DNA from: Streptomyces nymphaeiformis
GTDB lineage: Bacteria; Actinomycetota; Actinomycetes; Streptomycetales; Streptomycetaceae
Length of the DNA: 64,000 nt
Direction: 5' to 3'
NCBI RefSeq assembly: GCF_014203895.1
Contig: NZ_JACHJY010000012.1
Span: 89,283 to 153,282 of the forward strand
The notes beneath the pieces were generated by a model. It was not told where the DNA came from. It did not search any database and saw only the letters and a program-made list of their open reading frames with translations. Below, one piece after another: positions 55,207-62,657 of the stretch. The number at the start of each line of letters is the position of its first letter. Position 1 is the stretch's first letter. A program made the position numbers and the translations under genes.

Positions 55207-56114
55207 ACCACCACCTCCTCATCCCGCTCGGGCTCGTGCTCGTCACGGGCGTCCTCGTGCCCTGGCTCCTCGCCCGGGCCCGCTGGCCCCAGCAGGTGCC
55301 GCGGCTCGCGCTCGGCGTCTGGGCCGCGTGCGGCGCCGGCTTCGCGGCCGGGGCCGCGCTGCTGCCCGCCCAGCTGGTCCTGACGGGCGCCGCGAGCCAC
55401 CGCCTGAGCGACATGATGTTCACGTTCCGGCCGCCCACGCTCGACCAGCTCCTGCACCTCGACGGGCGCGAGCGGTTCGCGTTCTCCCTCTCGCTGCTCG
55501 TCCTCTCGGTGCCCACCGCCGCGTTCGTGCGCCGGCTCGCCCGGGCCCGGCGGATGCGGACGCGGCACGCGGGCGTGCTGCGGCTCGTCGGGCGGTACGA
55601 CGCGACGCTGCGGGCCACCGTCCTCGACGACGAGCGGCCCGCCGTCTACTGCCTGCCGGGCCGCTCGCGCCGGGTCGTCGTCTCCTCGGGCGCGGTGGAC
55701 ACCCTGACCCCGGCCCAGCTCGGGGCGGCCCTCGCGCACGAGCGGGCGCACATCTCGGGGCGGCACCACCTCCTGGTCGCGGCGGCGGAGGCCTTCGCGG
55801 CCGTCTTCCCGCACCTCCCGCTCGCGCGGCACGGCGGGAGCGCCGTACCGCTGCTGCTCGAAATGACCGCGGACGACCGGGCGTTGCGCCGGTGCACGCG
55901 GGACGCCCTCGCGACGGCGCTGTACGCGCTGGCCTCGGGGCGGGCGCCGCGGTCGGCGTTCGGCGCGGGCGGGCCCTCGGCGGCGCTGCGGATGCGGCGC
56001 ATCCTCACCCCGCACAGCGCCGGACACCCCGTGCTGTACGGGCTGTTGACGATCGCGGCGGGGGGACTCTCGATGGCGCCGCTGGTGATCGCCTGCTGCT
56101 CGTTCCCCCAGTAA
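55203..56114 (+). CDS. membrane M48/M56-family metalloprotease (BlaR-like)
   Basis: 303 residues with four or so membrane spans (LVLVTGVLVPWLLA, ALGVWAACGAGFAAGAAL and later), and the zinc motif HERAH (H-E-x-x-H) with SSGAVDTLTPAQLGAALA upstream. It lacks a penicillin-binding sensor domain at the C-terminus, so it is the short form common in actinobacteria. It probably degrades the BlaI partner, relieving repression. Translation is coupled to BlaI. Confidence 0.85.
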   Translation: MNHHLLIPLGLVLVTGVLVPWLLARARWPQQVPRLALGVWAACGAGFAAGAALLPAQLVLTGAASHRLSDMMFTFRPPTLDQLLHLDGRERFAFSLSLLVLSVPTAAFVRRLARARRMRTRHAGVLRLVGRYDATLRATVLDDERPAVYCLPGRSRRVVVSSGAVDTLTPAQLGAALAHERAHISGRHHLLVAAAEAFAAVFPHLPLARHGGSAVPLLLEMTADDRALRRCTRDALATALYALASGRAPRSAFGAGGPSAALRMRRILTPHSAGHPVLYGLLTIAAGGLSMAPLVIACCSFPQ

Positions 56115-56237
56115 TCCGCGAACACCGCTATTTACTAAGCGAATTCGTAGATTTCGCATCGGTCACAGACCACGGAATACGCCGCTATTGTGGGTACGTT
56201 GGGGCTCGGACTCGGCACGTCGAAGGGTGCACAACCA

Positions 56238-56720
56238 ATGCAGCTCGCCGGCGTTCGTACGGCAGCGGCCGGCGACGCGACCACGATATCCAGACTGCTT
56301 GCCGACATCATCCGGAGCAGCTACGCCGGAATACTGGACGAAATCCCGATGCGGCGGCTGATCTCCGCCCAATGCGCACTCCCCCGCATACGCGCGGAAA
56401 TTGAAATTCCGGGGGGTGCCCCCGGATGGCTCGGCTGGCTGGTCGCCACGGACCGGGAGGGCGCGGTCGTCGGCGTGGCCGCGGGCGGCGTCCCGGTCCC
56501 GGGTGAGGGAGAGGTGTACGCCCTGGCGGTGGAGCCCGGCTCGCGTCGCGCCGGCGTCGGTACGGCCCTGCTCGCCGCCGCGACCGAGCGGATGCGCGGC
56601 TACGGCGCGCGGGAGCAGCGCGTGGAACTCCCGGCGGCCGCCGACCCGGCGCTCCCCTTCTACGCCCACCTCGGCTTCGCGGCCCTCGCCCCGACCCGCT
56701 GGAGCCGGCCCCTCGTGTGA
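56238..56720 (+). CDS. GNAT-family N-acetyltransferase
   Basis: 160 residues. Motif A is ALAVEPGSRRAGVGTALLAAA (R-x-x-G-x-G/A), motif B FYAHLGFAALAP. The N-terminal GVRTAAAGDATTISRLLADIIRSSY is the standard start of the fold. ATG 56238 has a GAAGGG-type site about 9 nt upstream. The intergenic stretch before it is unusually AT-rich (e.g. CTATTTACTAAGCGAATTCG) and probably the promoter. Two hairpins follow. Confidence 0.82.
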   Translation: MQLAGVRTAAAGDATTISRLLADIIRSSYAGILDEIPMRRLISAQCALPRIRAEIEIPGGAPGWLGWLVATDREGAVVGVAAGGVPVPGEGEVYALAVEPGSRRAGVGTALLAAATERMRGYGAREQRVELPAAADPALPFYAHLGFAALAPTRWSRPLV

Positions 56721-56760
56721 AGGCTCGGTTCGCCTCCGGGGCGCTCACAGGCCCATGGGG

Positions 56761-56815
56761 GGCGTGGCAGATCCACGCCATCGCGTGTTCACGCAGCCCG
56801 ATCCGGTGGATCGGG
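56761..56815 (+). terminator. two hairpins after the GNAT gene
   Basis: GGCGTGG/CCACGCC (56761-56767, 56773-56779, loop CAGAT) and CCCGATCC/GGATCGGG (56797-56804, 56808-56815, loop GGT) are perfect stems in the 190 bp before the methyltransferase gene. Termination of the GNAT transcript is the simplest reading. Confidence 0.55.
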
Positions 56816-56912
56816 ATTCGCTCCCCAGGTCAGGATGGGTTCAGCGGCGCGGGCCCGGCGGCACGGGTACCTCGCCCGGACGGCATGGACCGAGCGAGCC
56901 CCTGGAGGAGCG

Positions 56913-57806
56913 ATGCACACACCGAGCGGCACTTCCCTGCCCGTCGTGCCCGCAGCGCTCGCTCCGGTCCTGCCGTCCCGATACGGCTTCGACCAGGACC
57001 CCGCGCCCTGCGCCGGCATCCGGGTCACCGCCGACACGCTCCCCGGGCTCGAATCGGTCTCCCCCACCGACGAGGGCTCGGTCTGGCTGCACGACGCCCT
57101 GCTCGGCCCGCACAGCGCGGACATCGTCCGCTACCTCAGCCTCGCCCGCTCCACCGGCGGACCCGTCCTCGACCTCGGCTCCGGCGCCGGGCGGCTCACC
57201 GTCCCGTTCGCCCGGCACGGCTTCGCCGTGGAAGCCGTGGACCGGGACGCCTCGGCCCTGGAGCGCCTCGAAGGCTGGGCCCGCCGGATCGGCCCGCAGG
57301 TGGCCGGGCTCGTCGTCACCCACCGCGCCGACCTGACCGAGCTGCGGCTCGAAGGCAGCTACCGGCTCGCGCTGCTCGCGGGCGCCATGGTGACCGCCGT
57401 CCCGCCGGACAGCCGGCCGGGGCTGCTGCGCGAGGTCGCCGCCCATCTGGAGTCGGGCGGGGCCCTCGCCCTCGACTACACCGCGCACCTGCTGCCGGGC
57501 CTGATCGCGGAGCCGCGGCGGACCTGGGCCTTCCAGGTGCCGCGGTTCGACGGGATCGACGAGTGGGTGGTGGCCCGGCAGGTCTTCGACCTGCCGTCGA
57601 TGAGCGAGCGGATCACGTACTACGCGGCGCGGACCGGCAAGCTCTCCTCGGAGCGGGTGGTGCTGACCACCGACAAGTGGATCGTCGACCCCGAGCGCCT
57701 CGCGGCCGAGCTGCACTCGGCGGGGCTGCACATCGAGGGCCGCCGGCGGCACCGCATCGACGACAGGACCGAGTCCGTGCTCCTCGTGTGCAGGGCGGAC
57801 GACTGA
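56913..57806 (+). CDS. SAM-dependent methyltransferase (class I)
   Basis: 297 residues. Motif I is VLDLGSGAGRLTVPFARHG (near residue 88), motif II region VEAVDRDASALERL, then ALLAGAMVTAVPPDSRPGLLREVA. The C-terminal substrate half is 110 residues, ending RTESVLLVC. GGAGGAG precedes ATG 56913. Proteins with this shape methylate small molecules or peptides; some resemble methyltransferases of RiPP clusters, but no RiPP precursor is adjacent. A Fur-family gene lies 82 bp downstream. Confidence 0.82.
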   Translation: MHTPSGTSLPVVPAALAPVLPSRYGFDQDPAPCAGIRVTADTLPGLESVSPTDEGSVWLHDALLGPHSADIVRYLSLARSTGGPVLDLGSGAGRLTVPFARHGFAVEAVDRDASALERLEGWARRIGPQVAGLVVTHRADLTELRLEGSYRLALLAGAMVTAVPPDSRPGLLREVAAHLESGGALALDYTAHLLPGLIAEPRRTWAFQVPRFDGIDEWVVARQVFDLPSMSERITYYAARTGKLSSERVVLTTDKWIVDPERLAAELHSAGLHIEGRRRHRIDDRTESVLLVCRADD

Positions 57807-57888
57807 CCGATACAGACCTGCCGACGTTGACGAGCAAGAGGTACGATGCCCACAAAAGTTTGAGCCGACCAGGTGGCGGGCGGAGAAG

Positions 57889-58329
57889 ATGGCAGTCGTG
57901 GAAGAGCTGACGGGCCGCGAGGCGGTGATCCAGCGCCTGCGCGATGTCGGGCTGCGGGTCACGGGCCCGCGCCTGGAGGTGCTCACGGTGCTCGCCGCCG
58001 GCGGCCATCTGGACGTCGAGGCGATCACCACGACGGCCCGCGAGCGGCTCGGCACGCTGACCAGCCAGGCCGTGTACGAGATGCTGCGGCACTTCCAGGA
58101 GACGGGCCTGGTCAGCAAGTTCGACCGCCCCGGTCTGCCCGCGGTCTTCGAGATCTCCGGGCCGCCCCACCAGCACGCCCTGTGCACCGGGTGCGGCCGC
58201 GTGGAGAACGTGTCCGCGACCGCGCCCGAGCCGCCCCGCGGCGCGCTGCCGCAGTGGCGGGTGGACGACGCCGAGGTCGTCTTCAGGGGTCTGTGCCCCG
58301 ACTGCCGGGCGAGCGACCCCGCCGCCTGA
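57889..58329 (+). CDS. Fur-family transcriptional regulator
   Basis: 146 residues. Winged helix GLRVTGPRLEVLTVLAAGGHLDVE, then TSQAVYEMLRHFQETGLV. The zinc/regulatory site motif is HQHALCTGCGRV with the closing CPDC. In Streptomyces close relatives (FurA/CatR) control catalase, and here no catalase is next to it. The sequence just before (57820-57888) is AT-rich, a likely promoter. Confidence 0.88.
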   Translation: MAVVEELTGREAVIQRLRDVGLRVTGPRLEVLTVLAAGGHLDVEAITTTARERLGTLTSQAVYEMLRHFQETGLVSKFDRPGLPAVFEISGPPHQHALCTGCGRVENVSATAPEPPRGALPQWRVDDAEVVFRGLCPDCRASDPAA

Positions 58330-58460
58330 GCCGCAGTCACCGCCGTACGCACCCGGCAGTTGGGCCGTGGTCAACTCCGTGCGTGTCGTTCGATTTTGTG
58401 GCAGGGTCTAGCGGGGCGATTCAACAGGGTCCACCGGATCCGAGGGGAGTCTGCTGCGCC

Positions 58461-59489
58461 GTGTCCAGAAACGCCGCCGTGTCCCGGACGGGGAGCGATC
58501 AGGCTCTCGCCGTCTACCAGGCATTACGCGCCCGCCCCGAGGCCGGCTTCGACGAGGTCGCGGACCGGTTCGAGCTCTCCGCCGAGGAGCGGGAGCGATG
58601 TCGCTGCGAACTCGTCTCCTTAGGCCTCACCGCCTTCCCCGACCCCTCCGAGCCCGGCGCCCACGCCGTCGTCGACCCCGATGTCGCCCTGCTGCGGCTG
58701 CTGCGCCGGGAGCGCGACCGGCTCCAGGACCGCCTCGCCGCGACCAGCCGCGCGCACACCGCCCTCGAAGCCCTCGCCGGACCGTTCCTGCGGGCCGGGG
58801 CCGCGCCCCGCTCCGAGGTCGAGGTCGAGATCGTCACCGACCCGCAGCGGGTGCTGCGCGAGCTGTCGGACCTGACGGAATCCGTGCGGACCGCCGTCCA
58901 CGTCATGCACACCGGCTCCGTACGGCGCGAGGACATGGCCGCCGAGCTGGAGCGGGACCGCTCCCGGGCCGCCCGCGGGGTGCGGGTCCGCGCCATGTAC
59001 AGCCGCCGGGTCGGGACCGTGCCCGAGATGACCCAGCACCTGGAGGACCGGGCGGCGCTCGGCGTGGAGCTGCGCCTCTCCCCCGTCGTCCCGATGAACA
59101 TGGTCCTCGCCGACGAGAACTTCGCCCTGCTGCCGACGGACCCGCACGACCCGGACTCGCCGACCATCCTGGCCCGCGGCCCCGGCCTTGTCCGCTCGTA
59201 CCTCGCGCTGTACGAGTACTGCTGGCAGGCGGCCTCCCGGTACGGCGAGGAGCCCGGGGAGCGCGGCGGCGACGGCCTCTCCGACCAGCAGCGGGCGGCC
59301 CTGCACATGCTCGCGTCCGGCATCAAGGACGAGCAGATCGCGCGCAGCCTCGGCGTCTCGCTGCGGACGGTGAGCCGGCTGCTCTCCGAGGTCATGCAGG
59401 AGCTGGGGGCGGCGAGCCGCTTCGAGGCCGGCGTCAAGGCGGCCCGTCTCGGACTGCTCGACGGCGAGGGGCCGGAACCCGTGGCCTAG
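58461..59489 (+). CDS. LuxR-type regulator with two TTA codons (paralogue 1)
   Basis: 342 residues. An N-terminal HTH-like domain (LRARPEAGFDEVADRFELSAEERERCRCELVSLGL), a middle domain with VRVRAMYSRRVG and VVPMNMVLADENFALLP, similar to TrmB/phospholipase-D-like sensor parts, and a C-terminal LuxR HTH (LSDQQRAALHMLASGIKDEQIARSLGVSLRTVSRLL). TTA codons occur at codon 22 (58524-58526) and codon 54 (58620-58622), so translation needs the bldA tRNA. GTG 58461 is chosen; GAGGGGAG lies 11 nt upstream. The next gene is a paralogue. Confidence 0.88.
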   Translation: MSRNAAVSRTGSDQALAVYQALRARPEAGFDEVADRFELSAEERERCRCELVSLGLTAFPDPSEPGAHAVVDPDVALLRLLRRERDRLQDRLAATSRAHTALEALAGPFLRAGAAPRSEVEVEIVTDPQRVLRELSDLTESVRTAVHVMHTGSVRREDMAAELERDRSRAARGVRVRAMYSRRVGTVPEMTQHLEDRAALGVELRLSPVVPMNMVLADENFALLPTDPHDPDSPTILARGPGLVRSYLALYEYCWQAASRYGEEPGERGGDGLSDQQRAALHMLASGIKDEQIARSLGVSLRTVSRLLSEVMQELGAASRFEAGVKAARLGLLDGEGPEPVA

Positions 59490-59519
59490 TACGAGGAGTT
59501 CGGATGTCATGGAGGACGC

Positions 59520-59541
59520 GCACGGCCAGTGGTGGCCGTGC
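59520..59541 (+). terminator. hairpin between the two LuxR genes
   Basis: GCACGGCCA (59520-59528) and TGGCCGTGC (59533-59541) are perfect 9-bp arms around GTGG. It begins 31 bp after the first LuxR stop and may terminate that transcript, so the two regulators are probably separately expressed. Confidence 0.65.
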
Positions 59542-59629
59542 CGGCCGGAGGAAGCGCAGGACGGACTCCCGCCGCGCCGTGTGACAGGCGAGGGCGGGGC
59601 GACTCGGAGAATGAGGGGGTCACTTCGCC

Positions 59630-60682
59630 ATGGTCACCGCGGGCGACGGCATCGGGGACGGCACGACCGGCGTCCTGCTTGCCGTGTACCAGGAGCTGCG
59701 CCGCCGGGGCGTCTCGGACTTCGAGGAGGTCGGCAGGGAACTCGGGCTCGCGCCGGAGGAGTACGAGCGATGTCGTCGCGAACTGCTCTCCCTGGGCCTC
59801 ATCGTGCCCACGGGGCAGGTGCACGCCACCATCGACGCCGTGCAGAACGGCAGCTGGCGGTCCGAGTCGGACACGGTGGCGGTGATCGATCCGGAGATCG
59901 CGCTGCTCCGGCTCCTGGAGCGGGAGCGGGAGCGGCTGCGGGAGCACCTGGCCGAGGCGGACGAGGCGTACAGCACGCTGGAGGTCCTGGCGGGCTCGTA
60001 CCTGCGGGCGGAGGCGCTGGCCCGGGCGGAGGCGCACGTCGAGGCGCTGACCGACTACCGCAGGATCCAGCAGGCCATCGAGGACATCACCGATGTGATG
60101 CAGGAGAGTTCGGCCTCGCTGCACCCGGGGACGCCGGGCCGGCAGAACCCGGAGCTGATGCTCGACCGCGACCGGCGGCAGCTCGCGAACGGGGTGCGGG
60201 TGCGCGCCATCTACGGGCGGCAGGAGGCCACGGACCCGCAGATGGAGAAGTTCCTCGGGCAGCGGGCGGAGCTCGGGGTGGAGATCCGGCTCGCGCCGGT
60301 GGTGCCGATGAACCTGATCATCGCCGACCAGCAGTTCGCGCTGGTGCCGATCCGGCCGGAGGAGCCGGGCGAGGGCGCGATCCTGGCGCGGGGCAGCGCC
60401 CTGGTGCGGCCGTATCTGAGCCTGTACGAGCACTGCTGGCACACGGCGACCCCGTACGGGAACGAGACGGCGGCGGAGGCGGGCGGTGACGGGCTCTCCG
60501 AGCAGCAGCGGGCCGCGCTGCACATGCTGGCCTCGGGGATGAAGGACGAGCGGATCGCGCGGACGCTCGGGGTGTCGCTGCGGACGGTCAGCCGGATGAT
60601 CTCGGAGCTGATGCAGGAGCTGGGGGCGACGAGCCGTTTCGAGGCGGGGGCGCGTGCGGTGCGGCTCGGCTGGCTGGACTGA
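59630..60682 (+). CDS. LuxR-type regulator (paralogue 2)
   Basis: 350 residues with the same three-part layout as its neighbour: N-terminal ELRRRGVSDFEEVGRELGLAPEEYERCRRELLSLGL, middle VRVRAIYGRQEA...VVPMNLIIADQQFALVP, and C-terminal LuxR HTH LSEQQRAALHMLASGMKDERIARTLGVSLRTVSRMI. No TTA codon is seen. The two genes clearly arose by duplication. It is convergent with the small peptide gene, with a terminator between. Confidence 0.9.
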   Translation: MVTAGDGIGDGTTGVLLAVYQELRRRGVSDFEEVGRELGLAPEEYERCRRELLSLGLIVPTGQVHATIDAVQNGSWRSESDTVAVIDPEIALLRLLERERERLREHLAEADEAYSTLEVLAGSYLRAEALARAEAHVEALTDYRRIQQAIEDITDVMQESSASLHPGTPGRQNPELMLDRDRRQLANGVRVRAIYGRQEATDPQMEKFLGQRAELGVEIRLAPVVPMNLIIADQQFALVPIRPEEPGEGAILARGSALVRPYLSLYEHCWHTATPYGNETAAEAGGDGLSEQQRAALHMLASGMKDERIARTLGVSLRTVSRMISELMQELGATSRFEAGARAVRLGWLD

Positions 60683-60713
60683 CGTTTTCCGCGAAGCGCC
60701 GGGGAAATGCGGA

Positions 60714-60747
60714 AGGCCCCACAATCGTGGCAGCGATTGCGGGGCCT
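60714..60747. terminator. bidirectional terminator
   Basis: AGGCCCCACAATCG (60714-60727) pairs with CGATTGCGGGGCCT (60734-60747) with one A-C mismatch and a 6-nt loop, between convergent genes. Confidence 0.8.
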
Positions 60748-60801
60748 CACGGTGGGGGACTGCCCGGGGGGATTGCCGGTCGAATATCCCTGGTAACGGA
60801 T

Positions 60802-61008
60802 TCAGTTGGTGGGGCTGGGGGTCGGGTTGACCGGCGGGACCGGCCAGCCGTTGTCGTCGGCGACACCGGCGATGGTGTGGGGGGTGACCGGGGCGCTGTC
60901 GGGGGAGACGGCGACAGCGGCGCCGGCGGCGACGGCCGTACAGGCCACGATCGCGACGATGAGCTGGCGGGCGGCCTTGCGGATGCCGGTGTTCTGCGCA
61001 ACGGACAT
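60802..61008 (-). CDS. small exported peptide, 68 aa
   Basis: MSVAQNTGIRKAARQLIVAI begins a signal peptide with hydrophobic stretch (VAIVACTAVAAGAAVAV) and likely cleavage before SPDSAP. The mature part is only ~30 residues: ADDNGWPVPPVNPTPSPTN at the end, Pro-rich with one NGWP motif. GGAGGAAT gives an excellent ribosome-binding site 5 nt before the ATG. It lies downstream of the glycosyltransferase on the same strand and convergent with the LuxR pair. It may be a signal or matrix peptide; no function is known. Confidence 0.7.
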   Translation of the reverse strand: MSVAQNTGIRKAARQLIVAIVACTAVAAGAAVAVSPDSAPVTPHTIAGVADDNGWPVPPVNPTPSPTN

Positions 61009-61225
61009 GATTCCTCCAGGACTTGGAATGTGAATTCCGCCTTCCGGGGGCCCGTGCCGCCGGGCGTTCCCTGAAGACATCTCCATACTGTCCCGGTCCC
61101 CGAATCGAATCCAGTGATAGTTCGTGCGTGGACCCGCCATGGCGTGGATGCGTCAATGCGCCACCAGAACAACGGAATTGAGGCATCCGGAGCTCGCCAT
61201 ACCTTTGGTCGAACCAAAAGAGATG
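61009..61225 (-). promoter_or_regulatory. 217-bp leader of the peptide gene
   Basis: This region is less GC-rich than average and contains TTTGGT (61204-61209) inverted as ACCAAA (61213-61218), 8 bp after the glycosyltransferase stop, and a minus-strand TTGACG further along. It probably carries the peptide promoter. No other gene is seen. Confidence 0.4.
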
Positions 61226-62524
61226 CTAGACTTGTGCTACGGCCTTCTCGTTCCTCCAGGAGAGAGGGGCCGCCGGGGCAGGGGCGTGCCGCCGCCCCTG
61301 CCCCATCCCCCGCTCCAGGGCACCCCGGTACACCTCGATGGTCCGCCCGGCCGACACCCGCCAGCTCATCCCGCGCGCATGGCGCACCGCCGCCGCCCCC
61401 ATCGTCTCCACGGCCTCCGGGTGCTCCGCCAGCCACCGCAGCCGGCGCGCGTACTCCACCGGGTCGTGCCCCCGTACGAGCATCCCCGTCACCCCGTCCC
61501 ACACCGCCGTCGGCAGCCCGCCCACCGCCGCCGCGAGCACCGGCGTCCCGCATGCCTGCGCCTCCACCGCCACCAGACCGAAGGACTCGCTGCGCGAGGG
61601 CACCACGAGGACGTCCGCCGCCCGGTACCAGTCCGCCAGCCTCTCCTGCGGTACGGGAGGGCAGGGCCGCAGCACGTCGGTGACCCCCAGCTCCTCCGCG
61701 AGGCGCCAGGCCGAGCCCCGCTCCGTGGCGCCCGAGTGCCCGCCCACCACCGGCACCAGGAGCCGGCGGCGCAGCTCCGGCGCCTCCCGCAGCAGCTCGG
61801 CCACCGCCCGCACCAGGACGTCAGGGCCCTTCAGGGGCTGGATGCGGCCCGCGTACAGCGGCACGAACGCCCCGGCCGGCAGCCCGAGCCTGGCCCGCGC
61901 CGCCGCCCGCCCGTCGCCCGGACGGAAGGTCCGCAGGTCCACCCCGGGCCGTACGACCTCGGTCCGCGCCCCCTCCGCCCCGTACAGCGAACGCAGCGCC
62001 TCCGCCTCGTCGGCCGTGTTGGCGATCAGCCGGTCCGCGCTGCCCACCACCTGGTGCTCGCCCCGGACGCGCAGCTCCGGCTCGGGGGTGTCGCCCTCGG
62101 CGAGCGAGGCGTTCTTCACCCGGGCCAGGGTGTGGGCGGTGTGCACGAGCGGTATCCGCCAGCCCACCTGGGCGATCCGGCCCGCCTGCCCGGAGAGCCA
62201 GTAGTGCGAGTGGACCAGGTCGTAGCGCCGCTCCTCCTTCAGCAGGGCCAGCGAGAACGGCACCACCAGGTCGGGCATGGCCTCCTTGGGCAGCGCCCGG
62301 CGCGGCCCGGCGTGCAGATGCCGGACCCGCACGCCCGGCGCGAGCTCGACGAGCGGGGGCGCGCCCTCGCCCCGGCAGCGGGTGAACAGGTCGACCTCCG
62401 CACCCTGTTCGGCGAGGGCGCGGGAGAGCTCGACCATGTAGACGTTCATGCCGCCGGCGTCCCCCGTCCCGGGCTGGTGGAGCGGGGAGGTGTGGACGCT
62501 GAGCATGGCGACGCGCAGGGACAC
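61226..62524 (-). CDS. GT4-family glycosyltransferase (MshA-like)
   Basis: 432 residues, GT-B fold. It shares MshA features: MLSVHTSPLHQPGTGDAGGM at the start, HTAHTLARVKN, LAEGDTPEPELRVRGE, and the donor site ESFGLVAVEAQACGTPV with the E-x7-E pair. MshA makes N-acetylglucosaminyl-inositol phosphate, the first step of mycothiol synthesis. This looks like a paralogue: it has an extra basic tail (last ~30 residues) and different acceptor loops. GTG 62524 has AGGAG 7 nt upstream. It lies 133 bp downstream of a MetRS-like gene on the same strand. Confidence 0.85.
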   Translation of the reverse strand: MSLRVAMLSVHTSPLHQPGTGDAGGMNVYMVELSRALAEQGAEVDLFTRCRGEGAPPLVELAPGVRVRHLHAGPRRALPKEAMPDLVVPFSLALLKEERRYDLVHSHYWLSGQAGRIAQVGWRIPLVHTAHTLARVKNASLAEGDTPEPELRVRGEHQVVGSADRLIANTADEAEALRSLYGAEGARTEVVRPGVDLRTFRPGDGRAAARARLGLPAGAFVPLYAGRIQPLKGPDVLVRAVAELLREAPELRRRLLVPVVGGHSGATERGSAWRLAEELGVTDVLRPCPPVPQERLADWYRAADVLVVPSRSESFGLVAVEAQACGTPVLAAAVGGLPTAVWDGVTGMLVRGHDPVEYARRLRWLAEHPEAVETMGAAAVRHARGMSWRVSAGRTIEVYRGALERGMGQGRRHAPAPAAPLSWRNEKAVAQV

Positions 62525-62657
62525 GTGGGGCTCCTGTGTGAGGGAGGTGGGGGGCCACGTGCCCCTGCGCGTCGCTCGCGCGCACGGTCACGCGGCAGGG
62601 AACGAACATTCCTAGGAAAGTACTTAGTTGCTTAGTAGTACGGAGGCGTGGCGAGGT
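62525..62657 (-). promoter_or_regulatory. AT-rich region before the glycosyltransferase
   Basis: Within 62600-62642 is the most AT-rich stretch of this end of the window: repeats CTTAGTTG and CTTAGTAG, palindromes AAGTACTT and CCTAGG, and GGAACGAACATTCC. It probably contains a regulated promoter for the glycosyltransferase, so the gene need not depend on the upstream synthetase-like gene. Confidence 0.45.

Noticed and set aside
56913-57806. RiPP-cluster (daptide-type) methyltransferase
   Set aside because: No precursor, oxidase or aminotransferase genes accompany it, so I kept a generic class I assignment.
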